A stretch of 64,000 bases of DNA from NCBI RefSeq assembly GCF_040939455.1, contig NC_134136.1:99808014-99872013 (forward strand), read 5' to 3'. Each line of letters begins with the position of its first letter. Within the stretch, counting starts at the first letter, position 1. The notes below the pieces were generated by a model. The model was given only the letters and a program-made list of their open reading frames with translations, had not been told where the DNA came from and did no database searches. Positions 24,001-35,069 of this stretch are shown here, piece after piece. The position numbers were made by a program, and so were the translations under genes. The DNA is from Microcebus murinus. Taxonomy: Eukaryota; Chordata; Mammalia; Primates; Cheirogaleidae.

Positions 24001-25224
24001 TCACAGGACTTTTACAAAAGGAGACTATTACAAGAGATGGCAGGATGTCACTTACTGAATGTCTTGAAAACACGGCAGATATTGATTTAGCCAGTGTTGC
24101 TTCAGTCCTGTATGGATTTGATGGAATCAAATTTGGCTTGAAACCGTGTATGTGTATATATTATTGTCTACTATAAGTTACTCATACCCTTATGTTACTC
24201 ATTGGAATGGCAAGTTTGTAAAAGTTATGAAGGATGGAAGAAAATTCTTTTGAGATAGGAGAGAAAATAAAGTGTTTTAAAACAGGAATCACAGTATCAA
24301 TCTGCTTTTGTTATTTACAGTTTGTCACCATCAGAGTGGCTGGCAAATTGAATCATGAGACACAGGCAAAGTATTGACTATTTTCTTGGACTTAGTTGAG
24401 TGCACTCTTTTCTTACACTGAAAAAGTAAAGCCAGGTTCACATTTCTCTTAAAGATAAAACTAAAAAAAAATAAAATAAAATAAAAAAGAAAACTTAGAA
24501 GTATTTCTCCTCATGAGGTGCTAATTTTAAGCAACAGATCATTTCTAAGGAGTGATTCATAAAGCAAATATTTGTGCATAGAATTCTGTTTTTCCAATGA
24601 GTTTTATGGTCAAATTAGAGATGAAAAAGGTATGAAAAATACATTCAAACATGGCTCTTAGAATCTATATACCAGATGCTATTTTTTCCAACCTATGTAC
24701 TCTTTATGTAAGTCAGGTTATTCTAATTTTTTTTCTAATTACTTTTTTCTAATTATTTTTTGTCATCATGACTATAGCTAGCTTTGCTGTGATTTGTTAT
24801 GGCCTCACCCACAAAAGTTCTGAGGCTGAGCCCTTCCTATTTGAGGATCATGACTGTATCCTTGTTTCTTGACTTTTACATTTTTCTCCATTGGACTTTA
24901 GCTTTCTGACTGCCACTTTGGGATGTTGCTCACTGCTCCCCTTCTTTGTCCTCTGAAGTGTCTGTTCTAGGACTGCAAGACATTCTAAGACTGCTATAAA
25001 TTAAATAAATTCCACATGTCCCTAGCTCTGATATGACTCCCTTCAGGACTAGGAGTCCAGGCAGGGCATGGGAGATGCTTCCTCTTTTCTCCTGTATTGG
25101 CACTCACTGATCTTTCTACAAGAAGTGGTGGCATTCCAAAAGTAGAGTTTGGTAGGATGAGATGAGTAAGACTGAATCAACTTACACAGCTATCAGGGGC
25201 CAAGGCAAGCCACAAAGTTGAAGG
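24001..25224. other. Unassigned sequence; A-rich tract
   Basis: No gene supported. An A-rich simple tract lies at 24461-24492. The open frame at 23922-24176 spans the end of the L1M fragment and is discussed among the rejected items. Confidence 0.45.
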
Positions 25225-25315
25225 ATACTAACCTCTTCCTCCTCCTCAGGGCATTTGCACTTGATGTTTCTCCTGCCTGGAATATCCTCCCCTCATTTAT
25301 TCTCATGGCTGTCAT
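25225..25315 (+). mobile_element. L2 LINE fragment, part 1 (split)
   Basis: 'cagggcatttgcacttgatg' and 'ctcctgcctggaatatcctc' are characteristic of the L2 3' region. The following L2 text ('gtctctgttcaaatgtcacc') appears only at about 26157, so the element is split by inserted sequence. Confidence 0.7.
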
Positions 25316-25623
25316 GAACTGTCCAGGTTCTGAGATTTTACCCTGCTTGTAAGCTAACAAGTTAGCCTGCCACAGTTTCTGGCAGAAGACCTGAGACTCC
25401 TGGGTCAGAGACAATGACTTTATTATTCATAGCAATAACAGTATTCAGAGTATCAGAATTTTCTTTTGCTGCTCCCCTGAGTCCCAATTGCCACAAGAAT
25501 ATGAAGAGGGCCAGTGGACACCAGCATATGCAGTGGATTGTCTGAGAGGAACCCTGAGGCTAGGAAACCTGAATCACTTAAAATGGGCAGCCAAGCATGG
25601 CTGTCTTTTCCTCCAGAGGGAGG
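25316..25623. other. LTR-like insertion in L2, left part (unnamed)
   Basis: Sits between two halves of one L2. Contains 'ttagcctgccacagtttctg', 'gagactcctgggtcagag' and 'tgagaggaaccctgaggct', which read like an old LTR, but I cannot name the family. Continues beyond the Alu to about 26139. Confidence 0.4.
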
Positions 25624-25926
25624 CTTTATTTTATTTTATTTATTTTAGACACAGTCTCACTCTGTTGCCTGGGCTAGAGTGCTATGGCATCAGCTTAGCT
25701 CACAGCAACCTCAAACTCCTGGGCTCAAGTAATCTTCTTACCTCAGCCTCCTGAGTAGCAGGAACTATAGGCACATGCCATCACACCTGGCTAATTTTTT
25801 CTATTTTTAGTAGATATGGGGTCTTGCTCTTGCTCAGGATGGTCTTGAACTCCTGACCTCATGTGATCCTCCCGTCTCGGCCTCCCAGAGTGCTAGGATT
25901 ACAGGTGTGAGCCATTATGTCTAGCC
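25624..25926 (-). mobile_element. Alu dimer
   Basis: Begins with a TTTTA-rich tail complement, then 'cagtctcactctgttgcctg', 'cagcctcctgagtagcagg', a linker, and ends with 'ctcccagagtgctaggatta', 'gtgagccattatgtctagcc'. More diverged than the copy at 57706. No clean target duplication was found by eye. Confidence 0.9.
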
Positions 25927-26139
25927 AGAAAGTATTATTTTTATTAATATTATATTGGACAGTAAGTAAATCTACTCTTTACTTTGGAGGGAGACATCTC
26001 TACCTTCCATGTATGTTTGCTATATAAACATCTGGATAACTGAAAAGCTATCCAGAACAAAGGCAATCAGTTCCTCTGCTCCTAAATTATACAAAAATGT
26101 CAGTGACCCATGGAGAATTGTCTCCCAAAAATGACTTGC
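25927..26139. other. LTR-like insertion in L2, right part (unnamed)
   Basis: Probably the remainder of the unit that begins at 25316, since L2 resumes at about 26140. No recognisable coding content. Confidence 0.35.
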
Positions 26140-26428
26140 TCTTTCACTTCCTTTGGGTCTCTGTTCAAATGTCACCTTGTCAATGAAGCTTGCCCTGAAC
26201 ATCTTATATTAAATAGCTAGTTATGATCACTTAAATAATTCCTAATCGTCATTGGAATACTCAACTGTGTGCACTTAGTTTTTTGTTGTTCATGTGTGTA
26301 AGCTGTAAGCTCTGTGATGGCAGAGACTTTCTCTGTTTTATTCACTACTGTATCACCAGAGCCTAGCACAGTGCCTGGTACACAGGAGACATTCAATAAA
26401 TAGTTGATGAGTGAATGAATGAATCAGT
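26140..26428 (+). mobile_element. L2 LINE 3' end, part 2
   Basis: A clear L2 terminus: 'gtctctgttcaaatgtcacc', 'tgtaagctctgtgatggcag', 'ctactgtatcaccagagcct', 'agcacagtgcctggtacaca', 'cattcaataaatagttga', and gaatgaatgaatca at the very end. Confidence 0.85.
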
Positions 26429-26964
26429 GCTTCACCACCAGTCAAGAAGATTCTTTAAAAAGGTCTATTTTCACTTTCCAAACATAAAATTATATATATT
26501 AAATGTGCTTTGTCTCACTCCATGATCTGCCTGACTAGCTGGGAGCTGGGAGAGCTGTTCTAAGCATCCAATTCTGTCTTGACTACTGGCTTTCTGGCCT
26601 TTCCCTGGGACAGGGCTGTCCCTCTGTGCATACTGTCTCTTATGCTCTTATCAAGTAGCAAATCATGACTCCTTCCATTTTGATCCTTTATCTGTCACTG
26701 CCTTATGTCCCAACACAGACTGTGACAACCCTTTTAAAAATCAGCTGGTGGTGTGCTGGTAAATTGGCTCCCTGAATAAGAGCTCTGATTTGTAGTGTTT
26801 GCTGATTTCCATGGTGTAAATACTCTCACCATGGTTTAATTTCAAGATACCAATGGCTTAACAACTGCCTTGCAAAATTCTTGAGTATTTAACAATCAGC
26901 TCTCACAAGCTGGTTAGAGCAGGCTCCAGCACATTATCATAATAAGAAAGTAATAACATATATC
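26429..26964. other. Unassigned sequence
   Basis: No gene or recognised repeat. Mixed composition. Confidence 0.45.
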
Positions 26965-27525
26965 TAGTATCAAGATTACTATTTTATTTTTAGTTAGTAA
27001 GGGTACATAATAGTTGTATATCTTTGTAGGGTACATGTGATATTTTGATAGAGACAATGTGAATTAATCAAATCAGGATAATTGGGGTAACCATCACCTC
27101 AGGCATTTAACATTTCTTTATGTTAGGAACATTCCAATTTCACCTTTTTAGTTATTTTAAAGCATACGCTAACTTATTGTTGATTATAGTCACTTTATTG
27201 TACTAGAAAATACTGTTCATTCTATCTAACTAACTATATTTTTGCACTCATTAACCATTCCCACTTTATCCACCCCCGTCCCATTTTCTGCTGCCCTTCT
27301 CAGCCTCTGATAACCATCACTCTACTCCCTGTCTCCAAGAGATCAGTTGTTTTTAATATTTAGTTCCCAAATATGAGTGAGAACATGTGAGATTTGTCTT
27401 TCTGTGTTTGGCTTGTTTTATTTAACATAATGTTCTCCAGTTCCATCTATGGTGTTGTAAATGGCAGGATTTCATTCTTTTTTGTTGCTATATAATATTC
27501 CACTGTCTATATTTACCACCATTTC
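26965..27525 (-). mobile_element. L1MA-like 3' end
   Basis: Reverse complement of a primate/eutherian L1MA-type 3' UTR and ORF2 end: 'gggtacatgtgatattttga', 'aattggggtaaccatcacct', 'ttattgttgattatagtcac', 'gcctctgataaccatcact', 'gagtgagaacatgtgagatt', 'cctccagttcc'-type text, and 'tataatattccactg'. It stops at about 27525, where a younger L1 tail begins. Confidence 0.8.
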
Positions 27526-27732
27526 TTTTTATTTATTTATTTTTATTTAAGGATATTATGAGGGTACAAACATTTTGTTTACATTTTATATCATTGCTTC
27601 TCCCTAGCGGGGGTTAGAGGCATGCCCTTCCCCCCCACAACGTACACGGTGTCCTATAGTTGTGAGTTTACCCCCCTAACCCCCCATTCCTGGAGAATAT
27701 TACTACCATGTGAGCACCATAGTGTTAATCAG
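27526..27732 (-). mobile_element. Lineage-type L1 3' UTR and tail (subfamily 2)
   Basis: A TTTA-rich head (tail complement) is followed by 'ggatattatgagggtacaaa', 'cctagcgggggttagaggca' and 'gtgagtttacccccctaacc'. It is the reverse complement of the 3' UTR at 15990-16169 and so the same subfamily. Confidence 0.8.
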
Positions 27733-28968
27733 TCAGTACCAATTTGATGGCAAGTATAAGTGGAGCCCATTCTTCTGATCGTGTATTACCTCATTTCAGA
27801 TAATGGGCTCAAGCTCAATCTAGGAAAATGTAAGAGGTGCTCACTGTCATTTCTTAGAATTGAGTAATATTCCATTGTAAACATATACCAAATTTTAATA
27901 ATCCACTGATGAATTGATGGGCACTTGAGTTGTTTCCATGTCCTTGCAATAGTGAATTGTGCTGCCATAAACATTCGGGTGCAGATGTCTTTATTATAGA
28001 ATGTCTTTTGCTCTTCGGGGTAGATGCCTAATAGTGCTATTGCTGGATTGAATGGTATTTCTATTTTTAGCTCTTTGAGGTATTTTGTGAAAATTCTTTT
28101 TCACAAAGGTTGCACTAATTTGCAGTACCACCAGCAGTGTAAGAGTGCTCTGGTCTCTCCGCATCCTCGCCAGCATTTGTTGTTTGGGGATTTTTTGATA
28201 GAGGCCAATCTCACTGGGTTTGGTGATATCTCATTGTGGTTTTGATTTGCATTTTTCTAATGATTAGAGATGTTGAGCATTTTTTTTTATATGTTTGCTG
28301 GCCATTATTCTGTCTTCTTTAGAAAACTTTCTGTTCATTTCCATTGCCCATTTATTGATGGGGTTGTTTGATATTTTCTTGCTGATTTTTTCAAGTTCTA
28401 GATAAATTCTTGTTATCAGCCCTTTATCAGATGTGTAGAGAGCATTTCTTCCATTCTGTAGGCTGTCTATTTTCTCTAATGATAGTTTCCTTGGCTGTGC
28501 AAAAGCTTTTTAATTGGATCACATCCCATTTATTTATTTTTGTTGCTGCGGTAATTGCTTTGGGGGTCTTCTTCAAAAATTCTTTGCCCAGGCTGATGTC
28601 TGAAAGGGTCTTCAAAGCATCTTCTTGTAGAATTCTTAAGGTTTCATGCCTTAGGTTTAAGTCTGTTATCCATCTTGAATGGATTTTTGTGAGAGGTGAG
28701 AGGTAGGGATCCAGTTTCATTCTTCTGCATGTAGTTATCCAGTTTTCCCAGCACCATTTATTGAAAAGAGATTCATTTCCCCAATGTATATTTTTGTCTG
28801 CTTTGTCAGAGATTAGATTACCATATGTGGATGGTTTCGTCACTGGATTCTCAGTCCTGTTCCAAAGATCTATGTCTCTGTTCTTGTCTCTGTTCTTGTG
28901 CCAATATCAACTATTATTGCTTTGTGTAGTACAACTTGAAGTCTGGTAGACTGATACCTCCCAGGTTT

Positions 28969-29003
<35 letters not shown>

Positions 29004-31385
29004 AAGATTGCTTTGGCTCTACGAGGTCTTTTCTGGTTCCATACAAAGTGTAGAATTATTTTTTCTACATCTGTAAAGAATGATGGTGGTACTTTGATGG
29101 GGAATGGATTAATTCTGTAGATCAGTTTAGGTAGTATTGACTTTTTAACGATATTGATTCTACCAATCCATGAGCAAGGTAGATTTTTCCATCTGTTTAT
29201 ATCTTCTACAATATCTTTTTTAGTGTTTCGTAGTTTTTCCTGTATATGTCTCTCACATCTTTTGTTAAATATATTCCTAGATATTTAATTTTCTTTGGGG
29301 CTATAGTAAAAGGTGTTGCATTTTTGATTTGAGTTTCGGCTTAACTGTTATTGGTATATATGAATGCCTCTGAATTGTGTGTATTGATTTTGTAACCTAA
29401 GACTTTACTGAATTCATTTGTCAATTCTAGGAGTTTCTTGGATGAATCCTTGGGGTTTTCTAGATATAATATCGTATCATTGGCAAAGAGCGAGAATTTG
29501 ATCTCATCTGCTCCCATTTGGATGCCCTTAATACCCTTCTCTTGCCTGATTGCTATAGCTAGAACTTCGACTACTATGTTGAATAGAAGTGGAGATAGTG
29601 GGGCATCCTTGTCTAGTTCCAGTTCGAAGTGGGAATGGTTTCAATTTTTCCCCATTCAGGATGGTATTGGCCGTGGGTTTGTCATAAATGGACATGATAA
29701 TTTTAAGGTATGAGCCATATATGCCTATTTTGTTAAGAGTTTTTATCATAAAGTTGTGTTGAACTTTGTCCAATGCTTTTTCTGTATCTATTGAGAGAAT
29801 AATATGGTCTTTGTTCTTGCTTTTATTTATGAGGCGAATAGCATTTATAGATTTGCGTATGTTGAACCAGCCTTGCATACCTGGAATAAAGCCCACCTGG
29901 TCATGATGAATTATTTTTTTGATGTGCTGCTGATTTCTATTGGCTAGAATTTTGTTGACGATTTTTGCATCTATATTCATGAGGGATATTGGTCTGTAAT
30001 TTTCTTTTTTTGTTGTGTCCTTTCCTGGCTTTGGTAACAAGGTGATATTGGCTTCATAGAATGAGTTAGGAAGGATACCATCTTTCTCAATGTTGTGGAA
30101 TAATTTCTGTAGTATAGGTATGAGTTCCTCTTTGTATGTTTGGTAAAACTCTGAAGTGTAGCTCTCTGGTCCGGGACTTTTCCGTTTTGGGAGATTTTTA
30201 ATTGCTGCTCAAATTTCTGAGCTTGAGATTAGTCTATTCAGAAATTCTGTTACCTCCTGGGTGAACTTAGCGAGGTTGTATGTTACCAGGAATTTGTGCA
30301 TTTCCTCCTCCTTGTGTAGTTTTTGGGCATATAAGTTTTTATAGTAATCCAAAATAATGTTTTGTATTTCTGTGGTGTTTGTTGGGACCTCTCCTTTTTC
30401 ACTTCTAATTGAGTTTATTAGCGTCCTTTCCCTTCGATTTCTTGTGAATCTAGCAAGAGGGCTGTCAATTTTGTTTATCTGCTTTTCTTGATCTTCTGTA
30501 TAATTCTCTTGTTCCCAATTTCATTTAATTCTGCTTTGATCTTAGTTATTTCTTTTCTTTTGCTAGGATTGGAATTGGTTTGCTCTTCCTTTTCCAATTC
30601 CTTGAGTCTATGTATTAGGTTGTCAATTTCTAAGCTTTCTATTTTTTTTGGATGTGAGCATTTATTGCTATTAGTTTTCCTCTCAGGTATGCTTTTGCTG
30701 TATCCCACAGGTTTTGATAACTTGTGTCTCCATTATCATTTAGTTCAGAGAAACTCTTGATTTTCCTCTGTATTTCCTCCTTGACCCAATAGTTTCCATG
30801 ACTTTGTGAAGTGGTACGTATTTCTGTTAGAATGAACTCTAATTTTATACCACTATGGTCAGAGAAGATACATGGTATAATTTCTATTTTTTTAAATTTG
30901 TTGAGGTCTGATTTGTGGCCTAGTATGTGATCTATTTTGGAGAAAGTTCCATGGGCTGCTGAGAAGGATGTAAATTCAGCTTTCTTTGGATGGACTGTTC
31001 TGTAGAGATCTATCGGACCCTTTTGTTCAAGAGCTCTGTTTAAGTCCATTATTTCTTTACTTATTTTCTGTTTAGAGGATCTGTCCAGTTCATTCAGTAG
31101 AGTGTTGAAGTCCCCTGCTACTATGGGATTATTGCTTAGCATGCTATTTAGATCATACAAGGTTTGCTTTATGTAGTTGGGTGCTCCTGCATTGGGTGCA
31201 TAAATATTAAGAATTGTTAAATCTTCTTGTTGGATCTTCCCTTTTATCGTTATATAGTGGCCATCTTTATCCTTTTTTACTTTTGTTATTTTAAAACTTA
31301 TGTTATCTGAAAATAGTATGGCTACCCCTGCTTTCTTTTGACTTCTATTTGCTTGGATGATAGTTTTCCATCCCTTGACCTGGCT
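27733..31385 (-). pseudogene. L1 ORF2 (endonuclease + reverse transcriptase), broken
   Basis: Antisense L1 ORF2 of about 3.65 kb. Read 5' to 3' on the minus strand: an incomplete endonuclease domain (GDFNTLLNELDRSS near 31095; SKIDHILG and FSDHSGIKLEF near 30840-30930), a charged middle segment (30475-30708), the reverse transcriptase ([19 protein letters not shown] near 29960-30000, [14 protein letters not shown], then TRQGCP near 29610), and the C-terminal region ([20 protein letters not shown] near 28750, [19 protein letters not shown] near 28460). The frame is broken repeatedly. The catalytic box reads [12 protein letters not shown] at about 29461-29500, where the family has FADD, so one catalytic Asp is Asn. 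The ORF2 N-terminus is missing: at 31385 the text jumps to an L1 5' UTR. Not capable of making active protein. Confidence 0.9.
28970..28999. repeat. Expanded T30 tract inside L1 ORF2
   Basis: Thirty uninterrupted T. The equivalent point in L1 ORF2 normally has a short A-run (sense strand), so this is likely a slippage expansion after insertion. It alone destroys the reading frame. Likely polymorphic. Confidence 0.9.
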
Positions 31386-31890
31386 GCCTTCTGAATTTAG
31401 TCTAGGCCCCAGGCTGCTCTTTGTCTGCCAGTAGTGGGACTAGCATGACCTTGGACTTTGGGATGGAGGATTTCTTTCTGGCTGGACTGGTCAGAATGCT
31501 CCCCACATGGGCACCAGCAGAATTCTGCCCTATGGTATGTTCTCCTGTGCCAAGGCGGTCTTGAGTCTCAATGCAAAGCCCCATGATCATGTCACTCTCC
31601 CTCCCTTGGTCACACAGATTCTCTTTCCACTCTGTGTGCTGGTGTGGCACTGTGAAGGGATGGGGGAGGTGTGGTGTCGGCAATGCCAGACTGTCTTGTC
31701 TGCCCTCTTTAGTGCCTCTTTCCTTGATATAATGTTAAAACCAGGTAGTATGATTGCTCATCTGATTTTTGGTTCTTCTGAAGGTGCTTGCTTGCATGGA
31801 TAGTTGTTGAATTTGATGTTTGTGCTGAGGGATGATCCCTGGAGGTTTCTATTGGGCAATCTTGCTCCACTCCCTTCTCTCAGGGTTATT
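31386..31890 (-). mobile_element. L1 5' UTR, joined to ORF2 by an ORF1-skipping junction
   Basis: Reverse complement of a primate-type L1 5' end. Near its outer end it has 'tttctattgggcaatcttgc' and 'tccactcccttc' (sense: a gagtggagcaagattg start), with 'ggttcttctgaaggtgcttg' and 'atggatagttgttgaattt' further in. ORF1 and the ORF2 start, about 1.2 kb or more, are missing between this and 31385. Whether it belongs to the L1 at 27526 or to the older L1MA at 26965 cannot be decided by eye. Confidence 0.7.
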
Positions 31891-32029
31891 TTTTACTTGG
31901 CACAATAGTGTATTTTTTATATTGTACAATCACCTAAAGGTTCAAGGAAAAAATAATATCCATGGGTCAAAGAGAACCCCTTACCCTGAACTGGGTTTCC
32001 TATAATTCACCCCTTATTCCTATATCCTC

Positions 32030-32225
32030 TAGTGGTGTTTCTCACACTCTAGCATGCATCAGAATCCCTTGGAGGACTTCTTAAAACAGATAACTGGGTT
32101 ACTCCCATCCTCATAGTTTCTAGGTGGGTCTATGTGGGTGGAGCGGGAATTTGCATCTCTAACAAGTTCCCAGGTGATGATGCTGTGGGTTCCGGGACCA
32201 AGATTTGAGAGCCACTGTCCTAGTG
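32030..32225 (+). mobile_element. MER5A (hAT-Charlie) nonautonomous DNA transposon
   Basis: Full-length-like MER5A: starts 'agtggtgtttctcacactct', then 'gcatgcatcagaatcccttg', 'gggaatttgcatctctaaca', 'agttcccaggtgatgatgct', and ends 'gatttgagagccactg'. The terminal repeats are still recognisable. Confidence 0.85.
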
Positions 32226-33251
32226 GGATCACATGCAGAACACTTTGCTCAGTCTGTTTCCAGTGCTATGCAGAAGAGGCATGTTTTTGTAAATAGTATA
32301 TCTGGACTAAAGAGAGGAAAAGGTACAAAATCAAAGCAAAAAAAATTTAAAAACATGTAGTTGTAAAAGAACTAAGAGATGAGAGTGCTAAGTGACTAAA
32401 GCTGGTTGTTACAGGTCTTTAAGAGAGTAAAAAGTGAGTTTGTGGGTGTGTGTGAAGAAATCATCTCTTAGTTTGTAACTGCTGTAGCTAATTTTGTAGT
32501 ACTGGGTTTCTGAAGGATGAAGTAGAGCTGGAAATGGTTCTGATGAGGGCACAAATCTTGAGGCTTGCTGGGTAACCTCTCCTTTAGATGAAACTGAGCA
32601 CTAGATCACTTATTTAAGGGCCTGCATCTCAAACAACCTTGAAAAAAATTATTTACCCATTATCATGTGGTACTCGTGCAAATAAGAGGGCTTGGGCAAA
32701 GAGGGAACACTTAGCCTTGATTAGATGGGACATATTAACTTCCTGAAATTTTCTCACCTGTTTAAGCAGCTCTCAATCACAAATTGTGACAGGATACACA
32801 CTCATTGTAGGAAGGATTAACAGGGCTCGGCTAAACCCAAGGGGTGTCACACTTACCCTAGATCTCCAGGGCAATGTATGGTTCTCTGCATCCCTCCAAG
32901 ATTCCACTTGCAAAGGCCCTGTATGGTGGCCTCTCCCTTTGCAATTCTCCAGAGGGACGATGCTATAAGACATACTATTCAGAGTCTGCCATCATTGCAA
33001 CTGATTTAATGCCAGAGCTGGTTAATTCACGGACAACAGGGCAAAACAAGACAGGAATGTGATTCGACATAGGGGATCCTGATGGAATAGGGTGACAGTA
33101 TAAGTCCAATTTTCCTGAGTTCGGCTGTTTTGTTGTTTGCTAGAGACCAAACCTGTCCTTGGCACCTAGGTACAGTTTGTTTTGACAAGCTTTATTTGAA
33201 AGAGATAGAGAGGAAAGATAGTTCATTATCAGACATCTCTTAGACACAAGA
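32226..33251. other. Unassigned sequence
   Basis: No gene or confident repeat. Overlapping short open frames at 32773-33062 on both strands lack domains. Confidence 0.45.
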
Positions 33252-33259
33252 GTCTAGAG

Positions 33260-33452
33260 CAGGGGTCCTCAAACTTTTTAAAACAGGGTGCCAGTTCACT
33301 GTCCCTCACACCATTGGAGGGCCAGACTATAGTTTAAAAAACACCATGAACAAATTCCTATGCACACCGCACATATCTTATTTTGAAGTAAAAAAAACAA
33401 ATGGGCAAAAACACCCACATGTGGCCCGCGGGCCGTAGTTTGAGGATGCCTG
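33260..33452. mobile_element. 193-bp hAT miniature transposon with perfect 8-bp TSD
   Basis: Left end CAGGGGTCCTCAAACT; the right end read in reverse complement is CAGGCATCCTCAAACT, so the 16-bp terminal inverted repeats differ at two positions. It is flanked by the identical 8-bp duplication GTCTAGAG (33252-33259 and 33453-33460), the size made by hAT transposases. The interior is non-coding, including 'aggaattcctatgcacac'-like text and 'gtggcccgcgggccgtagtt' near the right end. It must have moved with a transposase supplied in trans. The intact TSD suggests a comparatively young insertion. I recognise the type but not a certain family name. Confidence 0.9.
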
Positions 33453-33460
33453 GTCTAGAG

Positions 33461-33876
33461 TAAGAAGAGAGGCCAAACCTCTGCTGTGGTTTCTACGCTC
33501 TATTTAGAAAAATCATATAGATTACTCTAGGGATTTCTCTATGATATCTGCAATTCAATGAGGCCACTTTCATCCGGGTTGCCTAATGTAATCATCAACC
33601 TTTATCTAGCCCAAAGGGTTTTTTTTTACTTTTTCTGGAGGAACTGAACACCAGGGTATTGCAGGATGTTGGGCCTCTGGGAGGGAGCCACTTACCTTTT
33701 ATCTGAGGGATGTGTACCCTCCATTATGACCTGGACATCTCTCTTTAGGTCAAAGGATCTTCTCCTCCAGGCTAGTTTTAGTCACCTTTTACTTTTTTTT
33801 AATTTTTTTTATTTTTTTTTACCTTTTACTTTTAATTGTTAGCAATGCTAATGGAGTGGACTTAACAATGCCTGCC
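33461..33876. other. Unassigned; T-rich simple sequence
   Basis: No gene. T-rich simple tracts at 33620-33628 and 33788-33830 (T8-T9 runs broken by single A or C). Confidence 0.6.
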
Positions 33877-34068
33877 CTAGTGGTTCTCAAAGTGTTGTCC
33901 TAGGATCAGCAGCAGCAGCATCACTGGGAACTTGTTAGAAATGCAGGTTCTCGAGACCCACCCCAGATCTGCTGGATCAGGAACTCTGGGGCTGGGACTC
34001 AGTGACCCATGCTTGAATAAGTCCTCCAGGGTATCCTGATGCATGCCAAAGTCTTAGAACCACAGACC
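33877..34068 (-). mobile_element. MER5A-like (hAT-Charlie)
   Basis: Antisense MER5A: 'agtggttctcaaagtgttgt', 'gcatcactgggaacttgtta', 'gaaatgcaggttctcgagac', 'ctggatcaggaactctgg', and the other end 'aaagtcttagaaccacag'. Confidence 0.85.
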
Positions 34069-34754
34069 TGTATGAACTGTATCTCCTGCAGGTATTCTGT
34101 AGCAGCAAACAGCGATAGCTTGAGGCATCTGGGATAAGCTGTTTCTTGGCAGCCCTCCTTTACACTCTTTTTGCATTTTAAATAACGCTCATTTCTTCCC
34201 TGTCATCTCTGCTTAATGATAAAGTGGCACTCTGGCTGTTTAAAAGGTAAGCGAAACTGTTTATCGGTAAGTATAGATATAAAGATATATACATAAAGGG
34301 AGATAAGCTCTTTACTATCCATCTTGTAGCTACTCTGATTGTGTGGCTGGAACATTCACTCTGATTAACTCTCCTTTCTGTTCCAAATCAGAACATTTTA
34401 TGTCTATTATTTTGCACCCTTTAAATTGGTTTGGAATCCCAGCCCCTGTTTTGCAGAATGTTTTGTGACTGCGATAGGGTTGAGCAGGGCCTTGTTTCTG
34501 ATGTGTCCTTTGGATCTGGATTGACTTATGGAATATATGGCAGGAGCATTGGTGGTTAGAGTCAGGGGCTTACCAAGGCTCACGTAAAAGCATTTTCTCG
34601 AAGGTTAGACCACCATTCACCTTGCAAACATTAAAACACACAGATGAAATGCTGGCCTTGGCTGCAGGCCAAGTCATCCTGATATTTAGGATACCTTTGA
34701 GGGTACATATAATTTTTTGTGTGTGTTATTGGACTCTAACAGGCCAGACAAGTA
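34069..34754. other. Unassigned sequence
   Basis: No gene or confident repeat recognised. Confidence 0.45.
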
Positions 34755-34977
34755 CAGATGGTCCCTGACTTAAGATGATTTGACTTGCAATTTTTCAACT
34801 TGGTGTGAAAGTGAGATGCATTCAGTATACTTCTCAACTTCTGATGGGGCTATGTCCAGAAAGACCCATGGGAAATTGCAAATGCCAGAAGTTGAAAATG
34901 CACTTTCAACTTATAATATTTTCAATTTACAATGGGTTTATTGGGATATAACCCTATCATAAGTTGAGGAACATGTG
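34755..34977. mobile_element. Tigger-like (TcMar) nonautonomous transposon
   Basis: The ends are inverted: 'cagatggtccctgacttaag' at the left, and at the right 'ataagttgaggaacatgtg', whose complement starts cacatgttcctcaactta. The interior has 'gacttgcaatttttcaactt' and 'caatttacaatgggtttatt', typical of Tigger-derived miniature elements. TA dinucleotides flank both ends, as expected for mariner/Tigger. Confidence 0.7.
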
Positions 34978-35069
34978 TAATTAATAGCAATGTTGAAGTG
35001 AAATTTTCATGAGCTGGAAATTAGGTGGGGCTGTTAAGGAAAAGAAATGCCTTTTGGAAGACATGGACA

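Noticed and set aside
23922..24176. 84-codon frame; a CAG preceded by a pyrimidine-rich stretch near 24005 looked like a splice acceptor
   Set aside because: The frame begins inside an old L1M fragment, has no convincing donor site and no recognised domain. Comparison with orthologs would settle it; I do not call an exon.
30639..31160. 173-codon minus-strand frame with clear protein character
   Set aside because: L1 endonuclease region (GDFN and SDHSGIKLEF motifs). It belongs to the broken L1 copy.
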